64,000 nucleotides of DNA from Nocardia speluncae NBRC 108251 (GTDB lineage Bacteria > Actinomycetota > Actinomycetes > Mycobacteriales > Mycobacteriaceae): contig NZ_BDBZ01000020.1 of NCBI RefSeq assembly GCF_001613245.1, positions 62,001-126,000 on the forward strand, given 5' to 3'. The position numbers and the translations under genes are program-made. Positions 52,120-61,083 of this stretch are shown one piece after another. The notes under the pieces were generated by a model. The model was not told the origin of the DNA and did no database searches. It saw only the letters and a program-made list of their open reading frames with translations. Numbering within the stretch: position 1 is the stretch's first letter; each line of letters starts with the position of its first letter.

Positions 52120-53429
52120 GCACCACCACGATCGCCGACTCCGAGAACGGCTGGGAAATAGAGGAGTACGAAGACCGCCCCGTCCCTGTCGACCGCCGGC
52201 GTGGGCTCGGCTCGGTATCCGCGGTCTGGTTCGGGTTCCCGATGGTACTGACCTGCGCCATCTTCGGCGGGCTTATCGTGTACTCGCTCGGCTTCTGGCT
52301 CGGCTTGCTCGCCATCGCCGCCGGAAATGTCTGCATGATGCTGTATGTCGGTGCGCTCAGCGTGATCGCGGGACGCAGCGGTAAGAACTTCGCGCTCACC
52401 GCCTCCGAGAGCTTCGGCAAGGCAGGCGCTTTCCTGCCGTCGGCCTTCCTGGCGACCATCGTGATCGGCTGGTTCGCCTTCCAGACGGGGATGGCGGGGG
52501 CGATCCTGCACGACGCTCTCGGCTGGCACGAACAGTTCACCGCGCTCGCCGCCGGCCTCGCGTTCATCGGCGTCACACTGCTGGGAATCCGGGCGCTGTC
52601 GGCAATCGGCCTGGTCGCGGCGCCGGTCTACGTAATTCTGGGGCTTGTCGCCATCGGGCTGGCCGTCGGCGACGGCGGCGGTTCGCCCGCCTCCTATCAG
52701 GGCGGCGCGGGCGCGGCGGCCATGAGCTTCGGGGCCGCGGTAACGCTGGTGATCGCCTCGTTCATCGACTCCGGCACCATGACCGCCGATTTCACCCGCT
52801 GGTCCCGCAACGGCCGCGAAGCGTTCCTCGCCGCGGCCTCGGCGTTCCCGGTCGGCAATTCGATCGCGCTGGTAATCGGCGGTGTGGTGGTGGCTCTCGG
52901 CGGCAGCGCCGATCCGGCCGCAGACGGCGGTAACTTCCTCGGCCTGCTGGTCGACCACGGTGGCGTGCTGGTTCCGCTGGCGGTGGCGTTCGTGTTCATC
53001 AACCTGGGCTCGGTATGTGCGCACTGCCTCTACAACGGCGCCGTCGGCTGGAGCCAGCTCTCCGGCGGCAAGATGCGACGCCTCACCGTGATCCTCGGCG
53101 CTGCCGGTGTGCTGCTCGCGGTAGCCGGTATCTGGTCGTATTTCGAGCAGTGGCTCAACCTGCTGGGAGTGATCGTGTCGCCGATCGGCGCGGTCGTCAT
53201 CCTCGACCAACTGGTCCTGCCCCGTTTCGGTCTCGGCGCCGGCAACCGGGTAACCCGCTGGCACTGGCCGGCCTTCACCGCCTGGGCAGGTGGCGCCGTC
53301 GCTGCCCTGCTCACCCACGAATTCGCGCCCTGGCTCTCCGACGCAGTCATCGGCTTCGTGGCCGCCGCCCTCATCCTCACCCTCTGCGCGACCCGCACCG
53401 CGCGAAGCACCAAGGAGATCACCGCATGA
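52116..53429 (+). CDS. NCS1 permease (CodB-like cytosine/purine family)
   Basis: A 437-residue twelve-span NCS1 transporter (VSAVWFGFPMVLTCAIFGGL at span 1, SFIDSGTMTADFTRWSRNGR with the family DFTRW-type motif). CodB and relatives import cytosine, allantoin or hydantoins. A second, different permease in the same operon suggests that two related compounds, or a substrate and its precursor, are taken up. Overlaps both neighbours by four bases. Confidence 0.88.
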   Translation: MSTTTIADSENGWEIEEYEDRPVPVDRRRGLGSVSAVWFGFPMVLTCAIFGGLIVYSLGFWLGLLAIAAGNVCMMLYVGALSVIAGRSGKNFALTASESFGKAGAFLPSAFLATIVIGWFAFQTGMAGAILHDALGWHEQFTALAAGLAFIGVTLLGIRALSAIGLVAAPVYVILGLVAIGLAVGDGGGSPASYQGGAGAAAMSFGAAVTLVIASFIDSGTMTADFTRWSRNGREAFLAAASAFPVGNSIALVIGGVVVALGGSADPAADGGNFLGLLVDHGGVLVPLAVAFVFINLGSVCAHCLYNGAVGWSQLSGGKMRRLTVILGAAGVLLAVAGIWSYFEQWLNLLGVIVSPIGAVVILDQLVLPRFGLGAGNRVTRWHWPAFTAWAGGAVAALLTHEFAPWLSDAVIGFVAAALILTLCATRTARSTKEITA

Positions 53430-54127
53430 CCCTCACCACCGTGGACGCCACCCCCTACACCTGGCCGTTCGACGGCCCGATCGACCCGGCGCGCACCGCG
53501 CTGCTGCTGATCGACTGGCAGACCGATTTCTGCGGCCCCGGCGGCTATGTCGATCAGATGGGTTATGACCTGGCGCTCACCCGAGCGGGCCTGGAACCCA
53601 CCGCACACGTTCTCGCAGCCGCCCGCGAACTCGGCCTCACCGTCATCCACACCCGCGAAGGTCACCGGCCCGACCTGTCGGACCTGCCCGCGAACAAACG
53701 CTGGCGGTCCGCGCAGGTCGGCGCCGAGATCGGCAGCGCCGGGCCGTGTGGGCGCATCCTGGTACGCGGTGAGCCGGGCTGGGAGATCGTGCCCGAGGTC
53801 GCCCCGATTCCCGGTGAACCCATCGTCGACAAACCCGGCAAGGGCGCCTTCTACGCCACCGATCTCGACCTGCTGCTGCGCAGTGCGGGTATCACCCATA
53901 TCGTCCTCACCGGGATCACCACCGATGTCTGCGTGCACACCACGATGCGCGAAGCCAACGATCGCGGTTACGAATGCCTGGTGCTCTCCGACTGCACCGG
54001 CGCGACCGAGCGTAAACATCACGAAGCCGCCCTGAGCATGGTCACCATGCAGGGCGGGATCTTCGGCGCGGTCGCGACCTCCGGCCAACTGCTGGCCGCG
54101 CTCGGGAAACAGACCGTCACCGCATGA
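53426..54127 (+). CDS. biuH: Biuret hydrolase-like isochorismatase-family enzyme
   Basis: A 233-residue cysteine hydrolase close to rhizobial BiuH over its whole length (TREGHRPDLSDLPANKRWRS, GPCGRILVRGEPGWEI, TGITTDVCVHTTMREANDRG). The Asp30-Lys136-Cys169 triad has the same spacing as the catalytic triad of rhizobial BiuH as I recall it. It should split biuret to allophanate and ammonia. AAGGAG lies ahead of the ATG, which overlaps the NCS1 stop. Another isochorismatase-fold substrate such as a ureido acid cannot be excluded. Confidence 0.88.
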   Translation: MTLTTVDATPYTWPFDGPIDPARTALLLIDWQTDFCGPGGYVDQMGYDLALTRAGLEPTAHVLAAARELGLTVIHTREGHRPDLSDLPANKRWRSAQVGAEIGSAGPCGRILVRGEPGWEIVPEVAPIPGEPIVDKPGKGAFYATDLDLLLRSAGITHIVLTGITTDVCVHTTMREANDRGYECLVLSDCTGATERKHHEAALSMVTMQGGIFGAVATSGQLLAALGKQTVTA

Positions 54128-54744
54128 GGGTCGTGTTGATCCACGGAGTGGCCACGGACAGCCGGGTGTGGGCAGCGACGATCGCCGCACTCGGCCCGTC
54201 CGTAGCTGTCTGCTGCCCCGACCGGCCGCAATCCGGGGATATGGACACCGAAATCGCCGCCCTCGCGCCGCTGTGTGAGGGGGCGTTCGTGGTGGGAGTC
54301 AGCGGAGGCGCCACCTTGGGGTTGGAACTGGCCGCTCGCGGAGTCGAGTTCGCCGGTGCGCTACTGCACGAACCGGCAGCCGGATCACTGGCACCGCGAT
54401 TATTGGACGAGGTCGCGGCGGCGTTCCGGAGTGACGGTGTGGCAGGTTTCGGGCGTGCACTCTACGGTCCGTCCTGGATACCGGAACTCACCAGTGCCTC
54501 CACCGAGACGGTCGCCGGTGAACTGGCGATGTTCCGGTCCTTCGAACCCCGGCCGGTCGGGCCACTGGCGCCGCGCATTACGTTGACCGTGGGCGAACGG
54601 TCGGCACCCGCACGGCACCGGTCGGTGCAGGATCTCGCCGCCGCCCTCGGAACCGAATGGCGGGTATTACCAGGTGTGGGCCATGCGGTACATCTACAAG
54701 CCCCACACCAGCTGGCCGCAGAGCTCGCAACCACCACCCGGTGA
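54124..54744 (+). CDS. Small alpha/beta hydrolase
   Basis: A 206-residue alpha/beta hydrolase: oxyanion loop LIHGVATDSRVW, nucleophile elbow GVSGGATLG (about residue 60) and final histidine in LPGVGHAVHL. The cap is minimal. The ATG overlaps the biuH stop, so it belongs to the operon. It may hydrolyse a side-chain ester or amide of the ring compound or an intermediate such as a carboxylated urea; there is no direct evidence. Confidence 0.8.
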   Translation: MRVVLIHGVATDSRVWAATIAALGPSVAVCCPDRPQSGDMDTEIAALAPLCEGAFVVGVSGGATLGLELAARGVEFAGALLHEPAAGSLAPRLLDEVAAAFRSDGVAGFGRALYGPSWIPELTSASTETVAGELAMFRSFEPRPVGPLAPRITLTVGERSAPARHRSVQDLAAALGTEWRVLPGVGHAVHLQAPHQLAAELATTTR

Positions 54745-55102
54745 ACCCGGGCCTCGCTACTGCCGAGCTCACACCAGTTCGTCAGGCAGTTCAGTGCGCG
54801 CCGGGGATCGGTGACTTCCTGATTCCGGCGAGCCCGTGGCGAGCCACTCGTACAGTCCGCCCAGGTGCACCGGCCACCACCGATCCGGATCAGATGATGT
54901 TGTCGTGGTCCTTCCAGTACGACTCGCGCAGGCGCCGCTTGTAGAGTTTGCCGCTCGGATCACGGAGGGGGCCGGCGCGGCGATTCGGCAAGGTTCGCAA
55001 ATCGGCCGGTCGGCGCGGAAACTGCGGCCGGGTACCAGCGACACTCGGTCGCGCTGCCGGATCTCGCCGCCGGTGGCGCACATAACAGTGCGCGCCTGCG
55101 CG
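54745..55102. other. Gap between convergent operons with one gene remnant
   Basis: About 360 bp between the rightward hydrolase operon and the leftward importer operon. Apart from the acyl-CoA ligase remnant at 54890-54973 I see no gene, RNA or clear terminator. Confidence 0.45.
54890..54973 (-). pseudogene. C-terminal remnant of an acyl-CoA/AMP ligase
   Basis: The minus strand reads LRDPSGKLYKRRLRESYWKD then HDNII-stop, the typical end of acyl-CoA synthetases, where the GK lysine is the catalytic residue of the second half-reaction. Nothing of the rest of the protein is found in this frame or its neighbours. Confidence 0.5.
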
Positions 55103-56239
55103 TCAGGGTTTCGGGGCCGCGGGCAGGCCGATCGACGGGTCGATGAATTCGTTGGTCACCAGGTCGGATGCCGATATGTCTTCGGCGATACGGTCACCGC
55201 GGCTGCGCAGGATCGGGGTCACCGCCTCGATCACCCGATCCACCCGCGCGGTATCGAAGTTGCCGAGGGTGCCGTCGGGGCCGTTGCCGACGATCTGCTC
55301 GGCCACCTGCACCTTCACCGAATCGGCGTTGCCGGCGGCTGTCATCGGCGGGCCGTCGGGGATGGTTTCGGCGATACGCAGCAGGGCGGCGTTCACCGGT
55401 CCCGGATCGGCGATGTAGTCGACCTGCGCCTGTTGCAGCATCGGGACCAGTTTCGTCATACAGGGCCGCAGCGATTCGAGTTCGCCGGAACGTACCGACC
55501 AGGCGTGCGGGTAGATCTCGTACCCGGATTCGTGGATCAGCAGGTAGTCGGTGGGTTTACGCCAGCCCTCCACATCGTGCGCCCAGCGGTAGGGCTCGTT
55601 CGATACGTACCCCTGCTGCATCACCCGGCCGCGTTCGGCGACGAAACGGCTCGGGGTGCCGTCGAACGAGGCGTCGGCCTGGTCCTTGCTCACGTAGCCG
55701 TTGGCGACGAGGTAGTCCATGAAGATCTTTCCCTCGCTGTACACCACGGGCGCGTTCGTGCCGGGTACGTCTTTCCACGAATCGACCCGATAGGTCGCGG
55801 GGTCCCACATGACGATCTGCGGGTTCACATCCAGCGAGGCGAAAACGCCGGTGACCGGGAATTCCTCCTGGGCCCGGACGGCGTCGTCGGTGGGGACGAA
55901 TCCGAGAGTGATCGAGGTGTCCTGGTACATCTGGGCGGGCACCGGCTGACCGCCGAGGAACGGGCCACCGAGCCGGACCTCCACGTTGACACCGGTATCG
56001 CCGAGCGGACCGGTGTAGGAGCCCTTGTTGACGTCGACGGTGCCGTCGGGCCCGACGAGCTGGAAGGCGGCGGCCCGTTCCGGGGTCGCGTACCAGTCGG
56101 TCTGGATGACCACGGTGGACGGGCAGATACCGGCCAGCGGGCCCTCACCGGTGGGTTCGGGTACCGAGGTCGCGCCGCCGCATGCGGTGAGCAGTGCGGC
56201 GCCCGCGACGGCGGTCAGGGCGCAGAGGTGTTTCTTCAT
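55103..56239 (-). CDS. ABC importer substrate-binding lipoprotein
   Basis: A 378-residue lipoprotein with signal and lipobox LLTACGG (Cys20), then a NMT1/SsuA-like periplasmic-binding fold (VVIQTDWYATPERAAAFQLV, LGFVPTDDAV, FDTARVDRVIEAVTPILRSR). It should hand a substrate to the permease and ATPase encoded upstream in the same leftward operon. GGGAAG precedes the ATG. The ligand is unknown; by context it is an N-heterocycle or urea derivative. Confidence 0.8.
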   Translation of the reverse strand: MKKHLCALTAVAGAALLTACGGATSVPEPTGEGPLAGICPSTVVIQTDWYATPERAAAFQLVGPDGTVDVNKGSYTGPLGDTGVNVEVRLGGPFLGGQPVPAQMYQDTSITLGFVPTDDAVRAQEEFPVTGVFASLDVNPQIVMWDPATYRVDSWKDVPGTNAPVVYSEGKIFMDYLVANGYVSKDQADASFDGTPSRFVAERGRVMQQGYVSNEPYRWAHDVEGWRKPTDYLLIHESGYEIYPHAWSVRSGELESLRPCMTKLVPMLQQAQVDYIADPGPVNAALLRIAETIPDGPPMTAAGNADSVKVQVAEQIVGNGPDGTLGNFDTARVDRVIEAVTPILRSRGDRIAEDISASDLVTNEFIDPSIGLPAAPKP

Positions 56240-56338
56240 GGAGCTTCCCGGGGTGCGGTGGAGGGGATGGAACAGCGGCGGGGACGCCGATGAGTTGGAG
56301 ACGAGGCGGGCCTTCGAACCGCGGGCCCGCCCGGTGAA

Positions 56339-57193
56339 TCAGTTGCCGCGGCGGCGACCGTGGGCGCGTTCGACGCGGACGGCCAGGAAATCGAAGAACC
56401 AGAACAGGATCAGCCCGGCCAGCGAGGAAAGCAGCAGCGCGGTGAGTAGTTCCTCGGTGGCCAGCCGCTGCCGATAGACGTCGATCATCCGGCCGATCCC
56501 GGGTTCGCCCTGACGGAAGAAGAAATCCGCCACGATGGACCCGATGATCGCCATCCCGCCGGAGATCTTGAAACCGGAGATCATGGCCGGAAGCGCTGTC
56601 GGCAGTTGGAGTTTCAGCAGCCGCTGGAGCCGGGTGGCGCCGTGCAGGGTGAACAGGTCGTGTTCGGCGGGTGCGACGGATTTGAGCCCGAACAGGGTGT
56701 TGGTCACCACCGGGAACAGCGCGACCATCACGCACACGATCACCCGGCTGCCGAATTCGTAGCCGAACCAGAATCCGAACAGCGGGACCACGGCGAGGAT
56801 CGGGATGGTCTGCAGGATCACCGCGTACGGGTAGAGCGAGTACTCGGCCCACCGCGCCTGGCTCATCACCACGGCGAATCCCACGCCCACCACCATGGCG
56901 ATGACCAGCCCGCTCATCGCGACCAGCACGGTGGATCCCAGTGCGGACAGGATCTCGGCCCGCACCGCGGAATCCAGCAGGCCCTCGGTGATCACCTCGT
57001 CGGGACCGGGCAGCAGGAACCGCGACTCCGCGGCGATCAGGTAGTGACTCGCGAAATACCAGGCACCCATGACGACGACGAACACCACGATCGGCGCGGT
57101 GATCCGGACCGGCGGCATCGCGAGGCGACGCGAGGATTTCGGCTCTTTCGGTTCGGCGCGTACGGCGGTGGCTTCCACCGCCACCGCGGTCAT
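56339..57193 (-). CDS. ABC importer permease (SsuC/TauC type)
   Basis: A 284-residue protein with six membrane spans. The EAA-type loop that contacts the ATPase is FTLHGATRLQRLLKLQLPTA, followed by ALPAMISGFKISGGMAIIGS. It belongs to the nitrate/sulfonate/taurine/pyrimidine-precursor permease group. Its ATG overlaps the ATPase stop (ATGA). Confidence 0.88.
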   Translation of the reverse strand: MTAVAVEATAVRAEPKEPKSSRRLAMPPVRITAPIVVFVVVMGAWYFASHYLIAAESRFLLPGPDEVITEGLLDSAVRAEILSALGSTVLVAMSGLVIAMVVGVGFAVVMSQARWAEYSLYPYAVILQTIPILAVVPLFGFWFGYEFGSRVIVCVMVALFPVVTNTLFGLKSVAPAEHDLFTLHGATRLQRLLKLQLPTALPAMISGFKISGGMAIIGSIVADFFFRQGEPGIGRMIDVYRQRLATEELLTALLLSSLAGLILFWFFDFLAVRVERAHGRRRGN

Positions 57194-57996
57194 GCCGCCA
57201 CCGCCTGTTCGGCCGTGTGCAGCGCGGCCGAGACCGACGCCGCGATCTCGGCGAACTCCGGCGTATAGCGCAGGCCCGGTTCACGCGGGAAGTCCAGCGA
57301 TACCGGGATATCGGCGGCGACCCGGCCCGGCCGGCCGGTGAGCACGACGACCCGGGTCGACATGAATACCGCTTCGGGCACCGAATGGGTGACGAATACA
57401 CCGGCGAACGCGTCGCGGCGGAACAGACTGCCCACTTCCTCGTTGAGGCGCTGCCGGGTGATCTCGTCGAGTGCGCCGAACGGTTCGTCGAACAGGAACA
57501 CTTCCGGACGCAGGGTGAGCGCGCGGGCGATGGAGGCCCGCATGCGCATACCGCCGGACAGTTGCGCGGGTTTGTGTTTCTCGAATCCGGCCAGGCCCAC
57601 TCGCTCGATCGCTTCCCTGGCCGCGACGCGGCGTTCGCCACGTGCCACCCCGGCCAATTCCGCGGGCAGTTCGACGTTCTGCAATACCGTGCGCCAGGAC
57701 AGCAGGGTGGCTTCCTGGAAGACGTAACCGAGATGCCCGGTGCCGACCTCGACGCTGCCGCCACTGGCCTGTTCGAAACCGGCTGCCAGGCGTAGCAGCG
57801 TGGATTTGCCGCAGCCCGACGGCCCGACCAGCGAGACGAATTCACCCGGGCGAACGGTGATATCGATATCGCGCAGGGCGGCCGTCCCGTTTTCGAAGAC
57901 CATCGACACATTCCGGAATGCGAGCGCCGGATCGGGTCCGGTCGTATACGTTGCCTCCTCCGGAGAGGTCGGCGCCGGGATTGCCTCTGTACTCAT
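57190..57996 (-). CDS. ABC importer ATPase (SsuB/TauB type)
   Basis: A 268-residue ATPase with Walker A GPSGCGKSTLLRL, Q-loop GYVFQEATLLSW, signature LSGGMRMRASIARAL, Walker B VFLFDEPFGALD and H-loop VTHSVPEAVF. It is the first gene of the importer operon, behind a GTATAC operator at 58056. Related importers in other bacteria carry sulfonates, nitrate, hydroxymethylpyrimidine or purine-like compounds. Confidence 0.92.
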   Translation of the reverse strand: MSTEAIPAPTSPEEATYTTGPDPALAFRNVSMVFENGTAALRDIDITVRPGEFVSLVGPSGCGKSTLLRLAAGFEQASGGSVEVGTGHLGYVFQEATLLSWRTVLQNVELPAELAGVARGERRVAAREAIERVGLAGFEKHKPAQLSGGMRMRASIARALTLRPEVFLFDEPFGALDEITRQRLNEEVGSLFRRDAFAGVFVTHSVPEAVFMSTRVVVLTGRPGRVAADIPVSLDFPREPGLRYTPEFAEIAASVSAALHTAEQAVAA

Positions 57997-58055
57997 GGAA
58001 CAGTTTTATCGGGCGCTGATTGCGGATCGCGGTCCACCGGATTACGCGCCTGTTT

Positions 58056-58063
58056 CGTATACG
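58056..58063. promoter_or_regulatory. GTATAC operator 3 (TTTCGTATACGA)
   Basis: CGTATACG with flanking TTT and A, 60 bp upstream of the ABC ATPase start and just after the amidohydrolase stop, so it is placed to control the importer operon. Confidence 0.55.
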
Positions 58064-58064
58064 A

Positions 58065-59285
58065 TCACTCGACCAATCGGCCGTCGCGGGCCACCACCCG
58101 GCCGCCCTTGACGACCAACCCGCGCACCGGTACCCCAACCACCGCGGCCGCCGGCGCGGGCGCCTGCACGGTGAGCAGATCCGCGCGGGCGCCCGGCCGC
58201 AGGCCGTAATCTGTCAGGCCCAGAACCTTTGCGCCACCGTGTGTTCCGGCGGCGAGCGCGAGTTCGATCTCCTCGTCGGCCAGCAGCCGGTCACGGAAGG
58301 CGACGGTGCTGATCCGGCGCAGCATATCGCCGTCGCCGTACGGGGTCCACAGATCGCGGATACCGTCGTTGCCCAGCGCGAGGGTCGCGCCGGCCGCGTG
58401 CATCACGCGCAAGGGGACTACCGGGGCATCGCCGACCGCGCAGGTCACCATGGCGACACCCGCCTCCGCCGAGCTTTCGGCGATCCGCTGCTGCTCGGCG
58501 GGCGGCAGGGCACCCATGGCGTAGGCGTGGCTGATGGTCACGCGGCCGGCCAGCCCGGCGGCCCTGGTGCGTTCGATGATCAGATCGAACTCCCAGGCGC
58601 CCAGGTTGCCGGGATCGTGCAGGTGGATATCGATCTTGGCGCCGAACCGTTCGGCCAGGCCGAAGATCACATCGAGCTGACCGGCCGGGTCGCCGTCGAA
58701 ACCGGCGGGGTCGATACCGCCCACCACCTCGACACCGTCCGCGAGGGCCGCGGCCAGCAGATCGGTCACCCCGGGGCGGCTGACCAGACCACCCTGAGGA
58801 AACGCCACCAGTTCGACATCGACCCTGTCGCGGTGGCGGTCGGCGGCGGCCCGGACCGCCTCGACTCCCGCCAGGCCCACCGAAGGGTCGATATCGATAT
58901 GGCTGCGCACATACGCGGTGCCACCGGTGACCATTGTTTCGAGCAGACCGGCCGAGTAGTCCGCATCGGGGATCCCGAGTTCCGCGCGCCGGCCCTCGCC
59001 GTTGGCGATCCGGCCCGCCAGCGAACGCCCCCCGGTGTTGGGCACCCAGGGACCGCCCCACAGGGTTTTGTCCAGGTGACAGTGGGTGTCGACGAACCCG
59101 GGCAGGACCAGCGCCCCCTCGAGGTCCACGGCACGGGCGCCCGGCGCGGTCAGGCCGGCGCCGATCTGCTCGATCCGGCCGTCCCGGATCAGGATGTCGG
59201 CCGTGCCTACGGGCTGTCCGGGCGACCACGGGCGGCCGTTGCGAAGCAGAAGATCGGAGACATTGCGAAGCAAAGAATCGGACAC
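58065..59285 (-). CDS. Cytosine deaminase-type amidohydrolase 1
   Basis: A 406-residue metal-dependent amidohydrolase of the cytosine deaminase/AtzC-like group. The HxH pair is in DTHCHLDKTLWGG; further ligands lie in HIDIDPSVGL, HLHDPGN, SHAYAMG and the aspartate of LGNDGIRDLWTPYG. It should remove an amino or alkylamino group from a triazine or pyrimidine ring, making the substrate for the ring-opening hydrolase. The GTG at 59285 has AAGGAAC upstream. Same leftward unit as the TSUP gene. Confidence 0.87.
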   Translation of the reverse strand: MSDSLLRNVSDLLLRNGRPWSPGQPVGTADILIRDGRIEQIGAGLTAPGARAVDLEGALVLPGFVDTHCHLDKTLWGGPWVPNTGGRSLAGRIANGEGRRAELGIPDADYSAGLLETMVTGGTAYVRSHIDIDPSVGLAGVEAVRAAADRHRDRVDVELVAFPQGGLVSRPGVTDLLAAALADGVEVVGGIDPAGFDGDPAGQLDVIFGLAERFGAKIDIHLHDPGNLGAWEFDLIIERTRAAGLAGRVTISHAYAMGALPPAEQQRIAESSAEAGVAMVTCAVGDAPVVPLRVMHAAGATLALGNDGIRDLWTPYGDGDMLRRISTVAFRDRLLADEEIELALAAGTHGGAKVLGLTDYGLRPGARADLLTVQAPAPAAAVVGVPVRGLVVKGGRVVARDGRLVE

Positions 59286-59307
59286 TGGGTTCCTTCTTTC
59301 GGGCGAT

Positions 59308-60051
59308 TCAGGTGAACAACATGGCGATGCCCGCGCCGGCACCGAAGACGATCACCACGGCGCGGAACATGCCGGGGCGTAACTTGTCGGCGATCTTCGC
59401 GCCGACCGTCCCACCGGCCAGGCAGGCGGGGGCCAGGACGGCCACCGACCACCATTCGACCGGGCCGAAAAGCGCCACGGCCACCGTCGCGGTGGTCGAA
59501 ACAGCCAAGGTCAGAGCGCTTTTCAAACCGTTGAGCCGGTTGATCGAGGCGTCGATCCCGAGTGCGAGCGCGGTGAGCAGCACGATCCCCATTCCGCCGT
59601 TGAAGTAGGCGCCGTAGATGCCACCCAGAAAGACGCCGGCGAACAGGGTGAGCCGGGATTGCCCGCCCTTGCCCGCGAGCCTGCGCGAGATCATGGGCTG
59701 GGCCGCGAACAGGGCGGTCGCCGCCAGCACCAGATAGGGCACCAGCGCCCCGAACACCTCGGGTGGCGCGGCCAGCAGCGCGATCACGCCGCCCACGGCT
59801 CCCGCCGTACCGGTGATGATCAGCTTCGGAAGCAGGCTGCGGTGATCGGCCAGCCGGGAACGCAGGGCGGCCGCACCACCCAGATATCCCGGCCATACCG
59901 CGACGGCGTTGGTCACCGTCGCGGTGACGGGTGGCAGGCCGGTGGCCAGCAATGCGGGAAACGACAGCAGGCTGCCGCCACCGGCGATGGCGTTACAGAT
60001 ACCGGCGCCGAAACCGGCCACCAGCAGCAGAACCGCGTGCACGGGGTCCAT
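59308..60051 (-). CDS. TSUP (TauE/SafE-like) membrane transporter
   Basis: A 247-residue protein with about eight spans and the family repeats GFGAGICNAIAGGGSLLSFP and GGIYGAYFNGGMGI. TSUP proteins export sulfite, sulfoacetate or other organic anions. Here it precedes an amidohydrolase and may export or import a pathway anion. GGAGG lies ahead of the ATG at 60051; the longer frame is not family-like. Confidence 0.85.
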   Translation of the reverse strand: MDPVHAVLLLVAGFGAGICNAIAGGGSLLSFPALLATGLPPVTATVTNAVAVWPGYLGGAAALRSRLADHRSLLPKLIITGTAGAVGGVIALLAAPPEVFGALVPYLVLAATALFAAQPMISRRLAGKGGQSRLTLFAGVFLGGIYGAYFNGGMGIVLLTALALGIDASINRLNGLKSALTLAVSTTATVAVALFGPVEWWSVAVLAPACLAGGTVGAKIADKLRPGMFRAVVIVFGAGAGIAMLFT

Positions 60052-60086
60052 CGAGCGTCCCTCCGATCCGAAATGAGCCTGGATCG

Positions 60087-60094
60087 TATACGAA
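60087..60094. promoter_or_regulatory. GTATAC operator 4 (ATCGTATACGAA)
   Basis: CGTATACG 36 bp upstream of the TSUP start. A weaker relative, CGTATCCG, lies at 60292-60299, 31 bp ahead of the second gntR. Confidence 0.55.
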
Positions 60095-60329
60095 ATATCC
60101 ACGATTGGCCCACCGAGATCCGGAGGGCAGAATGCAGGCATCGAACCAGCACATCGGGAAAACCCCTGGTCTCAACGTATAAATCGCCTCAGAACACGCC
60201 GTTCCGGGTTCCCGGGAATGTGAGCTGGACGGCCCCCGCCGAACGTCCGAGCCCACACCTGGTATCCAGTTGGAGATACCGGGCGCCGGATCGTATCCGA
60301 ACCACGCCCCCGACCGAGCCGAGGACAAT

Positions 60330-60998
60330 GTGGCCAGCCATCACCCGCGAATGACCAAACAGCAGGTGTGCCGCGCGATTCGCGACGACATCATCAACGG
60401 CGTGTTCGCACCCGGCCAGCGGCTCACCGAGGACACCCTGGCCGAGAGCTACGGCGTCTCCCGGGTTCCCGTCCGGGAAGCGCTGCGCACCCTGGAAGCC
60501 GAGGGTTTCGCCTATTCCCGGCCCTACGCCGGAACCTTCGTGGCCGAATTGACCGAGGACGAAGCCGCGGACCTGCTCGAAATCCGCGCCGTACTCGAAC
60601 CGCTGTGCGCGAGCCGGGCAGCGCGGCGCCGCACCCCCGAGCAACTCGGCCGCCTCAAGGAACTCACCGCACTGGGCCATGACGCCGTGCGCACCGGCCG
60701 ACTCGACGAGCTGACCAGGCTCAACAGCCGATTCCACGAGGTCCTGGCCGAGGCATCGGGCAGCACACTACTGACTCAGCTGATCACCCAGCTCGGCTGG
60801 AAGATCGCCTGGGTGTATGCGGTGGAGCTACCGCGCCGGGCCAACGATTCCTGGGACGAGCACGAGCAGATCTGCGCCGCACTGGAGGCGGGCGACGCGG
60901 ACCGGGCCCGGAACCTGGTCACCGAACACATCGGTCACGCGACCACCGCCTACCGTCTGCGGCGCACCGACACTGCGGCCACCGGTCCGGGTTCGTAA
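60330..60998 (+). CDS. GntR-family (FCD) regulator 2
   Basis: A 222-residue GntR/FCD protein: winged helix at about residues 8-75 (AIRDDIINGVFAPGQRLTED, YGVSRVPVREALRTLEAEGF) and effector domain with LNSRFHEVLAEASGS. The GTG at 60330 has GAGGACAAT upstream; ATG 60351 is an alternative. It is parallel to regulator 1 in length and layout and lies between the TSUP and amidohydrolase 2 genes, with GTATAC-type sites on both sides. Confidence 0.9.
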   Translation: MASHHPRMTKQQVCRAIRDDIINGVFAPGQRLTEDTLAESYGVSRVPVREALRTLEAEGFAYSRPYAGTFVAELTEDEAADLLEIRAVLEPLCASRAARRRTPEQLGRLKELTALGHDAVRTGRLDELTRLNSRFHEVLAEASGSTLLTQLITQLGWKIAWVYAVELPRRANDSWDEHEQICAALEAGDADRARNLVTEHIGHATTAYRLRRTDTAATGPGS

Positions 60999-61040
60999 CC
61001 TCCGCGAAGCATTCCGCCGGGCCACCGGAAACATCTGGGT

Positions 61041-61049
61041 CGTATACAA
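61041..61049. promoter_or_regulatory. GTATAC operator 5 (GTCGTATACAAA)
   Basis: CGTATACAA, a hybrid of the two site types, 35 bp ahead of the amidohydrolase 2 start. Confidence 0.55.
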
Positions 61050-61083
61050 AACGGTGACGTATTCCGCCGCCCGGGAGGTATCG

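Noticed and set aside
52080..53318. 412-codon open frame on the minus strand
   Set aside because: Complement of the NCS1 permease; composition is typical of a GC-rich shadow frame.
54836..56293. 485-codon open frame on the plus strand
   Set aside because: Mostly complement of the substrate-binding lipoprotein gene, which has a signal peptide, lipobox and operon context.
57942..57950. Another CGTATACG site
   Set aside because: It lies within the coding sequence of the ABC ATPase near its N-terminus, so I do not count it as an operator; it may be chance.
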